Positions 41,911 through 51,462 of a stretch of 52,127 nucleotides of DNA are shown here, in pieces. Below the pieces are notes generated by a model. It was not told the DNA's origin. It saw only the letters and a list, made by a program, of their open reading frames with translations, and made no database searches. Position 1 is the stretch's first letter; each line of letters starts with the position of its first letter. Where the stretch lies: positions 1-52,127 of the forward strand of contig NZ_LQXA01000007.1 in the NCBI RefSeq assembly GCF_001618005.1. The letters are read 5' to 3'. This DNA comes from Clavibacter tessellarius (GTDB lineage Bacteria; Actinomycetota; Actinomycetes; Actinomycetales; Microbacteriaceae). Made by a program: the position numbers and the translations under genes.

Positions 41911-44349
41911 CTACGCGTTGTCGTCGCCGGTGTCGATCGCCGTCTGCCGCGACGGATCCGCGAACGGCAGCCCCTCCGCACCCGACACGTCGGCCATGTC
42001 CTCGCCGAACTGCCGCGTGTGCACGCGGTGCGCGATCCGCTCGTCGTCCATCCGCTGCGACAGCGCCGCGTAGGCGGTCTCGAGGTGCGGCACCCGGCGG
42101 ATCACGTCCATCACGAGCCGGAAGCGGTCCAGGTCGTTGAGCATCAGCATGTCGAACGGCGTGGTCGTGCCGCCCTGCTCCACGAAGCCGCGCACGTGGA
42201 TGTTCGCGTGGTTCGCGCGCTTGTACGTGAGGCGGTGGATGAGCGACGGGTAGCCGTGGAACGCGAACACCACGGGCTTGTCGCGCGTGAACAGCGCGTC
42301 GAACGAGCCGTCGTCGAGGCCGTGCGGGTGCTGCGTGGAGTCCTGCAGCCGCATCAGGTCGACCACGTTGATGAACCGCACGCGCAGCTGCGGGATCTCC
42401 CGCTTGAGGATCTGCACGGCCGCCATCGCCTCCACGGTCGGGATGTCGCCCGCGCACGCGACGACCACGTCGGGCTCGAGCCCCGGCACCTCGGTGCCCG
42501 CCCACTCCCAGACGCCCACGCCGCGCTCGCCGTGCGCCCGCGCCTCCTCGAGCGAGAGCAGCGTCGCGGTCGGCTGCTTGCCCGCGATCACGACGTTGAT
42601 GAGGTCGGTGCCGCGGAGGCAGTGGTCCATGGTCACGAGCAGCGAGTTCGCGTCGAACGGCAGGTAGACGCGCACGATGGACGCCCGCTTGTTCACGACG
42701 TGGTCGAGGAAGCCGGGGTCCTGGTGCGAGAAGCCGTTGTGGTCCTGCCGCCACACGTGCGAGGAGAGCAGGTACGTGAACGACGCCACCGGCCGCCGCC
42801 ACTCCACCTTCGAGCTCGACTCGAGCCACTTCGCGTACTGGTTGAACATCGAGTCGACCACGTGGATGAACGCCTCGTACGAGGTGAAGAGCCCGTGCCG
42901 GCCGGTGAGGAGGTACGCCTCCAGCAGCCCCTGCGTGAGGTTCTCGTTGAGGATCTCGATGACCCGGCCCTGGTGCGCGAGGTGCTCGTCCGCGGGGGTC
43001 ACCTCGCCCTGCCACGCCTTCGCCGTCACCTCGTAGACGTCGTCGAGCCGGTTGCTGGCGGTCTCGTCGGGGCCGAAGATCCGGAAGTCGAGCGGGTTGC
43101 GGGCGATCACGTCGCGGAGCCAGCCGCCGAGCACGCGCGTCGGCTCGGCGAGCGCGCCGCGCCCCTCGCTGAGGTCGACGGCGTTGACCTCGAGCGGCGG
43201 CAGCGCGAGGTCGCGGCGCAGCAGGCCGCCGTTCGCGTGCGGGTTCGCGCTCATCCGCCGGTCGCCCTCGGGCCGGTTCGGCTGGAGCGCGGGCGTCGGG
43301 CGTCCGTCGCGGTCGAAGAGCTCGCGCGGACGGTAGCTCTCGAGCCACTCCTGCAGCTGGCGGAGATGGTCCGGGTCGTCGCGGACGCCGGAGAGCGGCA
43401 CCTGGTGCGCGCGCCACGTGCCCTCGATCTGCTTGCCGTCGACCTCGCGCGGGCCGGTCCAGCCCTTGGGCGTGCGGAGGATCAGCATCGGCCACGCCGG
43501 GCGCTCCTCGCTGCCGCCCGTGCGGGCCGCGAGCTGGATCCGGCTGATCTCGTCGAGCGCCTCCGCGAGCGCGAGCGCGAACCGCTCGTGCACCGCGAAG
43601 TGGTCCTCGCCGTCGAAGCCGCCCGAGACGATGCGCGGGGAGTACCCGTAACCGGTGAAGAGCGCGAGCAGCTCCTCCTCCGGGATGCGCGCGAGCACGG
43701 TCGGGTTCGCGATCTTCCAGCCGTTGAGGTTGAGGATCGGCAGCACCGCGCCGTCGGTCTCCGGGTCGAGGAACTTGTCGAGGTGCCAGCTCGAGGCGAG
43801 GGTCGCGGTCTCCGCCTCGCCGTCGCCGATGACGCAGGCGACCACGAGGTCCGGATCGTCGAGCGCCGCGCCGTACGCGTGCACGAGCGAGTAGCCGAGC
43901 TCGCCGCCCTCGTTGATGGACCCGGGCGTCTCCGGCGCCGCGTGCGACGGCACCCCGCCGGGGAACGAGAACTGGCGGAACAGGTGCCGCATGCCGGCCC
44001 GGTCGGGCGTCGCCGCCGAGAACAGCTCCGAGTACGTGCCGTCGAGGTACGCGTTCGCGACCATCCCGGGGCCGCCGTGGCCGGGGCCCGCGATGTAGAT
44101 CATGTCGAGATCGCGCTCGATGATCACGCGGTTGAGGTGCGCGTAGACGAAGTTGAGCAGCGGCGTCGTTCCCCAGTGCCCGAGCAGGCGCGGCTTGATG
44201 TCGTCGCGCGTGAGCGGACGCTCGAGCAGCGGGTCGTCGAGCAGGTAGATCTGGCCGACGGAGAGGTAGTTGGCGGCGCGCCACCAGCCGTCCACGACGT
44301 CGAGGTAGAGGGGCGCGGCGGGGTCTCGGGGTGCGGTGTCGGAGGCCAT
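41911..44349 (-). CDS. xfp: Xylulose-5-phosphate/fructose-6-phosphate phosphoketolase
   Basis: This 812-residue thiamine-diphosphate enzyme splits xylulose 5-phosphate (and fructose 6-phosphate) with phosphate to acetyl phosphate and a shorter sugar phosphate. It is full length for the family. Visible parts are the start [35 protein letters not shown] (about 46-63), the TPP-binding [12 protein letters not shown] (about 170-181) with [13 protein letters not shown], and the late [20 protein letters not shown] region (about 480-499). No acetate kinase is nearby, so its product must be used elsewhere. A TAGGCT box lies 5 nt before the ATG. Confidence 0.96.
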   Translation of the reverse strand: MASDTAPRDPAAPLYLDVVDGWWRAANYLSVGQIYLLDDPLLERPLTRDDIKPRLLGHWGTTPLLNFVYAHLNRVIIERDLDMIYIAGPGHGGPGMVANAYLDGTYSELFSAATPDRAGMRHLFRQFSFPGGVPSHAAPETPGSINEGGELGYSLVHAYGAALDDPDLVVACVIGDGEAETATLASSWHLDKFLDPETDGAVLPILNLNGWKIANPTVLARIPEEELLALFTGYGYSPRIVSGGFDGEDHFAVHERFALALAEALDEISRIQLAARTGGSEERPAWPMLILRTPKGWTGPREVDGKQIEGTWRAHQVPLSGVRDDPDHLRQLQEWLESYRPRELFDRDGRPTPALQPNRPEGDRRMSANPHANGGLLRRDLALPPLEVNAVDLSEGRGALAEPTRVLGGWLRDVIARNPLDFRIFGPDETASNRLDDVYEVTAKAWQGEVTPADEHLAHQGRVIEILNENLTQGLLEAYLLTGRHGLFTSYEAFIHVVDSMFNQYAKWLESSSKVEWRRPVASFTYLLSSHVWRQDHNGFSHQDPGFLDHVVNKRASIVRVYLPFDANSLLVTMDHCLRGTDLINVVIAGKQPTATLLSLEEARAHGERGVGVWEWAGTEVPGLEPDVVVACAGDIPTVEAMAAVQILKREIPQLRVRFINVVDLMRLQDSTQHPHGLDDGSFDALFTRDKPVVFAFHGYPSLIHRLTYKRANHANIHVRGFVEQGGTTTPFDMLMLNDLDRFRLVMDVIRRVPHLETAYAALSQRMDDERIAHRVHTRQFGEDMADVSGAEGLPFADPSRQTAIDTGDDNA

Positions 44350-44354
44350 GCATC

Positions 44355-44360
44355 AGCCTA
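44355..44360 (-). promoter_or_regulatory. -10 box of xfp (leaderless)
   Basis: TAGGCT on the minus strand lies 5 nt before the ATG at 44349. Confidence 0.4.
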
Positions 44361-44440
44361 CGGCGGTGGTCCGCCGGTGACCCGGGTGAGGCGGATCCGA
44401 TCAGCGGGCACGCAGGGGCGGGCGGTGGTCCGTCGGTCCG

Positions 44441-44845
44441 TCAGCCGAGGCAGGCGCGGTCGTCGAGCGGCGTGGCCGTGGTGCGGGCGACCACCATCTC
44501 CTCGCCCGCGAGGATCTCCGAGTTCCCCGCGTTCGCCGCCTGCAGGTCGGCGACGCAGAGGCCGAAGCGGGCGGCGACGCCGGTCATCGTGTCGCCGGGT
44601 GCGGGCGTGTAGTAGGTCAGCCCGCCCACCACGGAGGCGATCTCGCCCTGCGCCTGGGAGCGCGGGCCGCCGTCGGTCGGCACGACGGGCTCGGGTGCCT
44701 CGGGTGTGCGCGTCGCCGGGGATGCGTCGGCGCTCGCCGACACGGTCGCGGCCGGCGCCGGTGCGTCATCCGTGGACGTGCACCCGCCGAGGGCGATCGC
44801 CGCCGCCGCGAGGAGGGCGGCGGCGAGGAGCGGACGATGCGTCAT
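44441..44845 (-). CDS. LysM domain lipoprotein
   Basis: This 134-residue exported protein has a lipoprotein signal (AIALGGC, Cys about residue 22), a Pro/Ala/Thr-rich spacer to about 75, and one LysM-like domain: YTPAPGDTMTGVAARFGLCVADLQAANAG (in parts: YTPAPGDTM and LCVADLQAAN). A second Cys near the C-terminus (DRACLG) can pair with the one in GLCVA. LysM binds the sugar chain of peptidoglycan, so the protein probably links membrane and wall. It lies 32 bp downstream of another lipoprotein gene and also has its own TAGCCT box. Confidence 0.85.
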   Translation of the reverse strand: MTHRPLLAAALLAAAAIALGGCTSTDDAPAPAATVSASADASPATRTPEAPEPVVPTDGGPRSQAQGEIASVVGGLTYYTPAPGDTMTGVAARFGLCVADLQAANAGNSEILAGEEMVVARTTATPLDDRACLG

Positions 44846-44852
44846 GATCGCG

Positions 44853-44858
44853 AGGCTA
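44853..44858 (-). promoter_or_regulatory. -10 box of the LysM lipoprotein gene (leaderless)
   Basis: TAGCCT on the minus strand lies 7 nt before the ATG at 44845. Confidence 0.4.
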
Positions 44859-44877
44859 GCGGTCGCGGGGGCGCCGG

Positions 44878-46182
44878 TCACCGCACGCAGACCGACTCGG
44901 CCGAGAGGTGGAGGCCGTCGGAGGCGCCGCGGATGCTCGCCGAGGCGACCCCGTCGGCGCGCCCGTCGCCCGCCGTCCAGTAGTCGCGGCCCATCGCGCG
45001 TCCTCCGGGGGCGAACCCGGCGTCCGTCCACGACCTCGTGATCGCGTCGAACGGGGGCTGCGGCTCGTCCATCGCGGTGAAGATCGGGATGAGCACGCTG
45101 CCGGTCGCCTGCGTCCCCGCGGCGCCGTCCTCGCACTGCGTCGCGACCGTGGTCACCTCGGCGGGCACGCCCGTGGTGGCGGCCGCGGCCTCGAGGAAGG
45201 CGCGCACCCCCGCCTCCTGTTCGCTGACGTCGACGAGGTCGTACGGAGGCGCGGGCGTCGCCGGGGCGGCCGGGGTCGAGGTCACGTACGGGTCCGGGAG
45301 GTCGTCGGGCTCGGGCGACCCGAGCGGGAGGCCGAGCCAGCCCGTGAGATCCGCGCTCGGGCCCGTGTCCCGGCCCGCGGAGTACGGGGCGCGCACCAGG
45401 AAGTCCAGCCTCGGCGCCGCGCCCGCGTCCGCCGCCTCGTCGGGCGTCGCGGCGAGCACCGCGGCCACGCCCGCGGGATCCTCGGACTCCACGAATACCC
45501 CGCCGCGGCTCGCCGCAGACCCCAGCGTCGCGGACAGCTCGGAGACGTCCGGCCGCGCGTCGATCCGATCCAGCAGATCGAGGACGCCAGGCGCGGGTGC
45601 GGTGGCCGAGACGTCGGCGCTCGTCGTGCCGCGCCGGATCCGCATCTCGCCCGGGCCGAGGGACGGCCAGAGGAGGTCCGCCGCCGCCCGCATCGTCGTG
45701 CCCTCCCGGAGCTCGACGTACGGGTGGCCGCCCGTGACGTCCACGGAGGCGACGACCGGGATCCGTCGCCACACCTCCGCGAGGTCGACGGACACCGGAT
45801 CCCGCGGGTCGAGCGTGACGGGCGCCTTCCCGTCCCCCGCGGGCAGCGCGAGCGACAGCACCAGATCCGCCCCCGTGATCCCGTCGGCGAGGGCGGCGCG
45901 GACGGCGACGGCGACGGCCGGATCCGGGGTGTCGGCGGTCGCGTCGACCTCCGCGGTCCACTCGTCCGTCACGAACCCCTCGCCGCCCGGGATCAGGCGC
46001 GTCGTCACATTCGCGATCCCGTCGACGGCGGCCAGCCGCACGCGCAGCTCCTCCATGGACGACACCGCGGCCTCGGGCGGATCCGGGTACAGCCACGAGC
46101 ACCCGCTCAGCGCCGAGGCGAGGATCAGGACCGCCGCGAGCGCGGATGCCGTCCGCCGCCGTGCCCGCATCCTCATCCCCAT
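44878..46182 (-). CDS. Large lipoprotein of unknown function
   Basis: This 434-residue exported protein has a basic start (MGMRMRARRR) and a lipoprotein signal LASALSGCSW (Cys about residue 28). The mature part is repeat-like: several alpha-beta units with VRLAAVDGIANVTTRL, VRAALADGITGADLVLSLAL and LLDRIDARPDVSELSATLGS suggest repeated small ferredoxin-like domains. Later comes a Pro/Ala linker, and a C-terminal domain with Cys in ATQCEDG and SAESVCVR. No known family is recognised. Of the starts at 46182, 46176 and 46170, the first is favoured by a TACGGT box 6 nt upstream. A LysM lipoprotein follows. Confidence 0.78.
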   Translation of the reverse strand: MGMRMRARRRTASALAAVLILASALSGCSWLYPDPPEAAVSSMEELRVRLAAVDGIANVTTRLIPGGEGFVTDEWTAEVDATADTPDPAVAVAVRAALADGITGADLVLSLALPAGDGKAPVTLDPRDPVSVDLAEVWRRIPVVASVDVTGGHPYVELREGTTMRAAADLLWPSLGPGEMRIRRGTTSADVSATAPAPGVLDLLDRIDARPDVSELSATLGSAASRGGVFVESEDPAGVAAVLAATPDEAADAGAAPRLDFLVRAPYSAGRDTGPSADLTGWLGLPLGSPEPDDLPDPYVTSTPAAPATPAPPYDLVDVSEQEAGVRAFLEAAAATTGVPAEVTTVATQCEDGAAGTQATGSVLIPIFTAMDEPQPPFDAITRSWTDAGFAPGGRAMGRDYWTAGDGRADGVASASIRGASDGLHLSAESVCVR

Positions 46183-46188
46183 GCCCTC

Positions 46189-46194
46189 ACCGTA
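46189..46194 (-). promoter_or_regulatory. -10 box of the large lipoprotein gene (leaderless)
   Basis: TACGGT on the minus strand lies 6 nt before the ATG at 46182. The rest of the 243-bp divergent gap to 46426 shows nothing distinct. Confidence 0.4.
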
Positions 46195-46425
46195 CGGAGC
46201 GCGGTCGCGCGCCGGCATCCGCCGGAGGCACCACCGGCATGCCCCGGGAGGATGGCGCGCGCCGACGAGCGCAGGGAACGGCCGAGGAGCGGCGGCGATT
46301 CTCCCCAGCCCCGGGCACGGCGTGCCCGCTGAGGAGGATCCGCCCGCCCGTCGCCCGCATCCCCCTATGGTCTCCCCGATCCGACCGGATGGACCGCGCG
46401 GACGCCTGAGATGCCCGGAGGCACC

Positions 46426-47262
46426 ATGACCCCCCTGCTCCCCCGACGCCGCACCCGCTCCACCGCCATCACCAGCGCCTTCATCCTGGCGTTCTCCTGC
46501 GCCGTGGCGCTGGCCGGCCCCGTCACCGCCCACGCCGCGGGCGGCGGGACCGTCAACGAGATCACCGTCCCCCGCAACGACGTCTCCGGCTTCGGCGGCG
46601 GCACGATCTTCGCCCCGAAGGTGGACGCCGGCACGAAGCTCGGCGCCGTCGTCGTCACGCCGGGCTACAGCGACACGCAGGCCGACATGCGCTGGTACGG
46701 CACCGACCTCGCCGCCGCCGGCTTCGTGGTCTTCACCATCGACACGAACGACACGCAGGATCCGCCGCAGGCCCGCGCGAACGAGATGCTCGCCGCCGCC
46801 GACTACCTCACCGGCTCCAGCGCCGTCGCCGACGAGGTCGACCCCGCCCGCGTCGCCGAGCTCGGCTACTCCATGGCGGGCGGCGGCGTGCTCGCCGCGG
46901 CCGAGGCCCGCCACACGCTGAAGGCCGTGATCGCCCTGATGCCCTTCGACGTGCGCGTCAACTACACGAAGGTCACCACGCCGTCCCTCATCATCACCGG
47001 CCAGTCCGACCACGTGGCATTCCCGTTCCTCATGGGCAAGCGCATGTACCGGTCACTCCCGGGCGCCACGCCCAAGCAGTACCTCGAGCTCCGGGGAGTC
47101 GGGCACGCCGGCGGCGAGCGGACCCCGAACGACACCATCCGCACGGCCGTCACGACGTTCCTCGACCGCTACCTGAACGACGACGAGTCGGCGGCCGCGA
47201 ACATCTGCCCGGCACCCGCGGCCACCGGCCCGATCAGCGCGTCGATGAGCTACTGCGGCTGA
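46426..47262 (+). CDS. Secreted cutinase/polyester-hydrolase-like alpha/beta hydrolase
   Basis: This 278-residue protein has a twin-Arg-like basic start, a Sec signal (hydrophobic AFILAFSCAVALAG, cleavage after AHA near residue 38) and a compact hydrolase fold. Its pattern follows Thermobifida-type cutinases: GAVVVTPGYSDTQADMRWYG, LAAAGFVVFTIDTNDTQDPP (about 96-115) and the nucleophile motif GYSMAGGG (Ser about 151), where cutinases have GHSMGGGG. The acid residue is likely in TGQSDHVAFP and the His in GVGHAGG. Two Cys near the end (NICPAP, SYCG) match the terminal disulfide. Natural substrates may be cutin or other esters. The ATG at 46426 follows GGAGG. Confidence 0.82.
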   Translation: MTPLLPRRRTRSTAITSAFILAFSCAVALAGPVTAHAAGGGTVNEITVPRNDVSGFGGGTIFAPKVDAGTKLGAVVVTPGYSDTQADMRWYGTDLAAAGFVVFTIDTNDTQDPPQARANEMLAAADYLTGSSAVADEVDPARVAELGYSMAGGGVLAAAEARHTLKAVIALMPFDVRVNYTKVTTPSLIITGQSDHVAFPFLMGKRMYRSLPGATPKQYLELRGVGHAGGERTPNDTIRTAVTTFLDRYLNDDESAAANICPAPAATGPISASMSYCG

Positions 47263-47285
47263 AACGCCCCGCTCGCTCGCGCGCT

Positions 47286-47323
47286 ACGACGGCGCCGCCT
47301 CCGCGAGGAGACGGCGCCGTCGT
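47286..47323. terminator. Bidirectional hairpin terminator
   Basis: ACGACGGCGCCG and CGGCGCCGTCGT form a perfect 12-bp stem with a 14-nt loop in the short gap between the convergent hydrolase and catalase genes. No T-tract is present. Confidence 0.6.
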
Positions 47324-47341
47324 CATGCCCGGAAGGGCGGG

Positions 47342-48298
47342 TCAGGCCGTCTTCGTCGGCCCGTAGAACGCCTCGATGTCGGCGAGCTCGCGCTCGGCCG
47401 TCTCCTGGATCAGCGCCATCAGGTCCTTGTCGAGGCCCGGCGCGAACTCCTCGAGCCGCTCGGGCGCGATGGTCGACGGGACGCCCGCGGGCGCCTGCTC
47501 GGTGGCGGTGAGGTCGGTGCCGTCGTTCGAGGGTGATGCGCCCTGGAAGATCCGGCCGGCCTCGCTCTTGCCGTCGAGGTCGAAGCTGTACTGCTTGCTC
47601 TGGAGCCCCAGGTCGACCAGCTTCTTGACCTCGGGGAACTGCTCCGCGTTGGTCTTCGGGATCGGCAGCAGCTTGCCCCAGTCGACGCCGAGCGTCTCGA
47701 GCGCCTTCGCGTACGCGTTCTCGTGCGCCTGGTCGCGCACGATGAGGTACGCGACGGTGGCACGGGCGACGGGATTGTCGGTCATCTCGTAGATGCGGCA
47801 CTTCTGCAGGCGGCCGGTCGACTCGAGCATGACGTTGTAGAGCAGGTCGAGCGGGAGGTTGCCCGAGTTGTAGACGTAGCTGCCGCTCCACGGGTTGCCG
47901 GCGGAGTCGACGGGCAGCGCGCCCTGGGCGCCCACGAGGTGGTGGTGGATGTTGCCGTGGTCGAGCGCGATGCTCAGCGGCGTCGCGCCGCCCTTGCCCG
48001 GGGTGTCGAGCGGGTCGGTGAGCTTGCCGCTGTACTCGGGCGCGCCGTCGAGCAGGCGCGAGATGGTCGTGCCGATGAGCTCGACGTGGCTGATCTCCTC
48101 GGTGCCGACGCCCTGGATCAGGTCGCGGTACGGCTTCGCCGCCGCCCCGCGGAAGTTCATGGCCTGGAAGAGGTACTGCATCATCGTGCGCATCTCGCCG
48201 AACTGGCCGCCGAGGCCCTCCTGCAGCGCGTTGGCGGCGGCGGGGTCGGGCTCGCCGTCGGCGATCTCGTTGATCCAGGTCTGTGCGTGGAAGTACAT
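47342..48298 (-). CDS. Manganese catalase
   Basis: This 318-residue enzyme breaks down hydrogen peroxide with a dinuclear manganese centre in a four-helix bundle. All ligands can be placed: E35 in GEMRT, E68 and H71 in TEEISH, E159 in LESTGR, and H192/E193 in DQAHENAY. The C-terminal part wraps the neighbouring subunit and includes a DLTATEQAPAG segment. Manganese catalases are common in spore- or stress-linked loci. The ATG at 48298 follows TAGGAGC. It is divergent from a MerR-type regulator across 285 bp. Confidence 0.94.
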   Translation of the reverse strand: MYFHAQTWINEIADGEPDPAAANALQEGLGGQFGEMRTMMQYLFQAMNFRGAAAKPYRDLIQGVGTEEISHVELIGTTISRLLDGAPEYSGKLTDPLDTPGKGGATPLSIALDHGNIHHHLVGAQGALPVDSAGNPWSGSYVYNSGNLPLDLLYNVMLESTGRLQKCRIYEMTDNPVARATVAYLIVRDQAHENAYAKALETLGVDWGKLLPIPKTNAEQFPEVKKLVDLGLQSKQYSFDLDGKSEAGRIFQGASPSNDGTDLTATEQAPAGVPSTIAPERLEEFAPGLDKDLMALIQETAERELADIEAFYGPTKTA

Positions 48299-48524
48299 AG
48301 GGGCTCCTATTTCTTCGTGCGGTGGAATCACCGTCCCCTTCACCCTGCTCCGGGCGTCGAGGAGCGACCGGCAGCACGGAGGTTGTTCCCAGGGTCGGAC
48401 GGGCGAGGCCGATGGAGGGTGCCGACGGACGTCGCGCCCGGGGCCGGGCGGATCCGCCCTCGGGTGGGACGTGCGGAGCAGCAGGCGAATCAACCGGCCC
48501 GCGATCCGGCCGCCGGGCTTGCTG

Positions 48525-48557
48525 ATGACGCGGCGTCATGTGATCCAGTGGGATCAC
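48525..48557. promoter_or_regulatory. Two adjacent palindromes upstream of the MerR gene
   Basis: ATGACG-CGG-CGTCAT (48525-48539) is followed at once by GTGATCC-AGTG-GGATCAC (48540-48557). Both are perfect and lie 27-59 bp before the MerR ATG, in the 285-bp gap with the catalase gene. They are candidate operators. The rest of the gap shows no gene. Confidence 0.5.
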
Positions 48558-48583
48558 ACCCCGACGACGAGGAAGGCCCCTCC

Positions 48584-49516
48584 ATGCATCCGTCCCTCAT
48601 CCCGCCCCGCTCCGTGCTGATCGGCGACGCCGCCGCGTTCGCCGGCACCACCCCGCGGGCGATCCGCCACTACCACCGCATCGGCCTGCTGCCGGAGCCC
48701 GAGCGCGGCACCGACGACCGCCGGCGCTACGGGCATGACGACATGATGCGGCTGCTGTGGATCCTGCGGACCGTCGACGCCGGGATCGCCCTGGGCGACA
48801 TCCGCGAGGCGTTCGCCGACGCGGGTCCCGACGCGGCCGGCACGGTGCCCGGCGTCGAGGACGCGGAGGCCCACCCCGACGTGGACGGGATCCTGGAGCG
48901 GCTGGACGCCTCGCTCGCCGAGCGCGAGGCGGAGATCGGCCGACAGCGCCTCGCCGTGCAGCGCATGCGCGCCCGCGGCAGCCGGCTCGGGCTCCTCTCC
49001 GACTTCGTCGCGCGGCGGCTCGACGGCCTGCCCGCCGGATCCGTGCGCCCGGCCGACCTCGACGCCCTCCTGGTGATGGAGCGCATGTACGGTCCGCTGG
49101 GCGCGGCCGTGCACGCCTCGCGGGCGATCGCCCTCGCCACCCGCCCGGAGCTGCGCGCGCAGGCCGACCGGGTCGACGCTGCCGAGGAGGCGCTCGACGA
49201 CGCGGTCGCGGTGGACGATCCCCGCGTCGCCCAGGTCGCCGCCGAGCGGCACGCGTTCGAGCGCGCGCTGGACGCGGCCATCCGCGAGTCGGGCCAGCAC
49301 GAGGACGACGAGGCCCTCTTCGCCGAGTGGGAGCGGCTGCACCCCGACGGCTCCGACGGCAGCGAGGACGAGCCCGGCGCCGGTCCCTCGCGCGGGCACG
49401 GCTCCCTGACCGCGGCGCAGGCCCTCACGCGGATGCCCTACGACCTGTCCCCCGCCCGCATCCGCTGCATGGAGCTGGTCGTCGAGCTGAGCATGCCCGA
49501 CTGGGCCGACGCGTAG
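48584..49516 (+). CDS. MerR family regulator with a long effector region
   Basis: This 310-residue protein has an N-terminal MerR HTH and wing (about 10-80): IGDAAAFAGTTPRAIRHYHR, IGLLPEPERGTDDRRRYG and LLWILRTVDAGIALGDIREA. A coiled helix (about 105-140) follows, and then a long helical C-terminal part rich in Ala, Glu and Asp, of a type seen in large actinobacterial MerR proteins. It has no cysteine cluster, so metal or oxidant sensing is not supported. It is divergent from the manganese catalase gene, with two palindromes between, so catalase control is possible. Confidence 0.88.
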   Translation: MHPSLIPPRSVLIGDAAAFAGTTPRAIRHYHRIGLLPEPERGTDDRRRYGHDDMMRLLWILRTVDAGIALGDIREAFADAGPDAAGTVPGVEDAEAHPDVDGILERLDASLAEREAEIGRQRLAVQRMRARGSRLGLLSDFVARRLDGLPAGSVRPADLDALLVMERMYGPLGAAVHASRAIALATRPELRAQADRVDAAEEALDDAVAVDDPRVAQVAAERHAFERALDAAIRESGQHEDDEALFAEWERLHPDGSDGSEDEPGAGPSRGHGSLTAAQALTRMPYDLSPARIRCMELVVELSMPDWADA

Positions 49517-49605
49517 GGGCCGAGCGCGCGGCGCGCGTGGTCGGCGCCGTCGACCCGGGAGGAGGATGGCCCCACCCGCCATCCGCCCGCACGTGAGGAG
49601 CGACC

Positions 49606-50730
49606 ATGACCACCCCGATCCCCCTGCACGTCACCGACGCCGACCTCGACGACCTCCGCGACCGGATCCGCCGCACGCGCTGGACACCGGAGTGGCCGGT
49701 CGAGCCGTGGGAGGCCGGCACCGACCAGGCCCTGCTGCGCCGTCTCGCGGGCGTCTGGGCCGACGGCTTCGACTGGCGGGCGCGCGAGCGGGAGATCCGG
49801 GCGCTGCCGTGGGCGGTCGCCGATCTCGACGGCACGCCGATCTCCTACCTCCGCTTCGACGCGGAGCGGCCCGGCGGGATCCCGATGCTCCTCACCAACG
49901 GCTGGCCGAGCTCCGCGCTCGAGCTGGTGCCGCTCGCCGAGCGACTGTCGCAGCCGTCCCGCTCCGGCGGCGACGCAGACGACGCCGTCACCGTGATCGT
50001 CCCCGCGCTCCCCGGCTTCCCGTTCTCGCCGGCCCGGCCGCGGATCGACGATCCGACGCACGAGCTCTGGCACCGGCTGATGACGGAGGAGCTGGGCTTC
50101 GCGCGGTACGCGGCGCACGGCGGCGACCTCGGCGCGGGGATCACGTCGCGGCTGGCGGAGGCGCACCCGGAGGCGGTGGCGGGGATCCACCTGATGGCGG
50201 TCGCCGCGCCCGCGGACCTCGACGAGGCGACGCTCACGGAGGAGGAGCGCGCGTACCAGGACGAGGTGCGCGCGTGGGAGTCGACCGAGGGCGGCTACGA
50301 GCACCAGCAGCAGACACGTCCGCTGACGCTCGCGCCCGCGCTGCAGGACTCGCCCGTCGGGTTGCTGTCGTGGATCCTCGAGAAGCACCGCGCCTGGAGC
50401 GACTGCGGCGGCGACGTCTCCACGCGCTTCAGCGACGACCACCTGCTGACGCTCGCGTCGCTCTACTGGTTCACGGGATCCATCGGCGCGTCGCTCCGCC
50501 CGTACTTCGCGTACGGCTCCGGACGCACCGCGCCGGTGGAGCGCGTGCGCGTCCCGACCGCGGTCGCGGTGTTCCCGCATGACCTGGTGCACCCGCCGCG
50601 GAGCTGGGCCGCGCGCACCTACGACGTCGTCCGCCACACGACCATGCCGCGCGGCGGCCACTTCGCCCCGCACGAGGAGCCGGGGCTGCTGGCGGACGAC
50701 ATCCGCGCGTTCCTGCGGATGCTGCGGTAG
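49606..50730 (+). CDS. Epoxide hydrolase (microsomal-type, EHN domain)
   Basis: This 374-residue alpha/beta hydrolase opens with the epoxide hydrolase N-terminal domain (about 1-95; IPLHVTDADLDDLRDRIRRT, then WRAREREIRALPWAV). The oxyanion motif is LLTNGWPSSALELVPL (about 89-104), altered from the usual LHGWPGS. The nucleophile Asp is in AHGGDLGAGI (Asp about 173) and the end is MPRGGHFAPHEEP with the His (about 352). It would hydrolyse a bulky epoxide or juvenile-hormone-like ester. No signal peptide is present. The ATG at 49606 follows GAGGAG. Confidence 0.9.
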   Translation: MTTPIPLHVTDADLDDLRDRIRRTRWTPEWPVEPWEAGTDQALLRRLAGVWADGFDWRAREREIRALPWAVADLDGTPISYLRFDAERPGGIPMLLTNGWPSSALELVPLAERLSQPSRSGGDADDAVTVIVPALPGFPFSPARPRIDDPTHELWHRLMTEELGFARYAAHGGDLGAGITSRLAEAHPEAVAGIHLMAVAAPADLDEATLTEEERAYQDEVRAWESTEGGYEHQQQTRPLTLAPALQDSPVGLLSWILEKHRAWSDCGGDVSTRFSDDHLLTLASLYWFTGSIGASLRPYFAYGSGRTAPVERVRVPTAVAVFPHDLVHPPRSWAARTYDVVRHTTMPRGGHFAPHEEPGLLADDIRAFLRMLR

Positions 50731-50850
50731 GGGCCACCCGCCGCCCGCGTCCTGCGCGTGGGGCAGCTGCTCGCGGAGACCGGATCCCCATTCCCTCGAC
50801 CGGCGCGACGTTCCTGACGATAGACTTCCCGCGTCAGGATCGGAGCCCCC

Positions 50851-51462
50851 ATGTCCCACGCGCATTCACCGCAGGATCAGCCGATCCCCGCATTGGCCGC
50901 CCTGAGCGCCGACCAGCGCCGCGCGCTCGGCGCCTACATCCGCTCGGTCACGACGGATGCGCCGGAGGACTTCGAGCGCTTCATCGCCCGGCAGACCGCC
51001 ATCTATGCGGAGACCGCCGCCCTGTCCGAGGCCCTGTCCCGGCAGGCCGAGCAGCTCCCGACGGGAGTCGTCAGCAGCCTCAACGACACCGAGCGCTTCT
51101 GGCGGAGCATCGAGGCGGAGTTCGGGTTCCTCTCGAGCGTCGACGTATCGGCGGCGCTCGGTGCGCGACCGAACCGCGCCTACGCCAGCGAGTTGCGGAC
51201 AGCGGGCAGGATCCTCGGACTCCGACGCACGAACAGGTACGTCTACCCGGGCTTCCAGTTCCACGCGGAGGCCATCCGGCCGGTGGTCCCCCGGCTCATC
51301 TCGCTCGGACGGGAGAACGGGCTGGAGTCGCGGGACGTGGTGGCCTGGCTCTGCCGCCCGACCACCTACCTCCGCGGGGACGCGCGACGGCCGGTGGACC
51401 ACCTCGATGACGTCGAGCTGGTCGTCGACGCCGCCGCGCGCGCCTGGGCCGTCGTCTGGTGA
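50851..51462 (+). CDS. Antitoxin of the RES toxin (Xre/MbcA/ParS-type toxin-binding domain)
   Basis: This 203-residue protein has a charged helical N-terminal region (to about 75), a middle segment with HTH-like character (LSSVDVSAALGARPNRAYAS), and a C-terminal domain that fits the MbcA/ParS pattern: ESRDVVAWLCRPTTYLRGDA (about 161-180), RPVDHLDDVELVVDAAARAW. This domain inserts into the active site of RES toxins. The downstream RES gene overlaps it by GTGA. A TAGACT box about 25 nt upstream may be its -10. It is longer than most such antitoxins. Confidence 0.83.
   Translation: MSHAHSPQDQPIPALAALSADQRRALGAYIRSVTTDAPEDFERFIARQTAIYAETAALSEALSRQAEQLPTGVVSSLNDTERFWRSIEAEFGFLSSVDVSAALGARPNRAYASELRTAGRILGLRRTNRYVYPGFQFHAEAIRPVVPRLISLGRENGLESRDVVAWLCRPTTYLRGDARRPVDHLDDVELVVDAAARAWAVVW

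Noticed and set aside
41911-44847. Plus-strand 942-codon open frame opposite phosphoketolase
   Set aside because: It is a shadow of the GC-rich xfp gene; its product is His/Val/Arg-rich without motifs.
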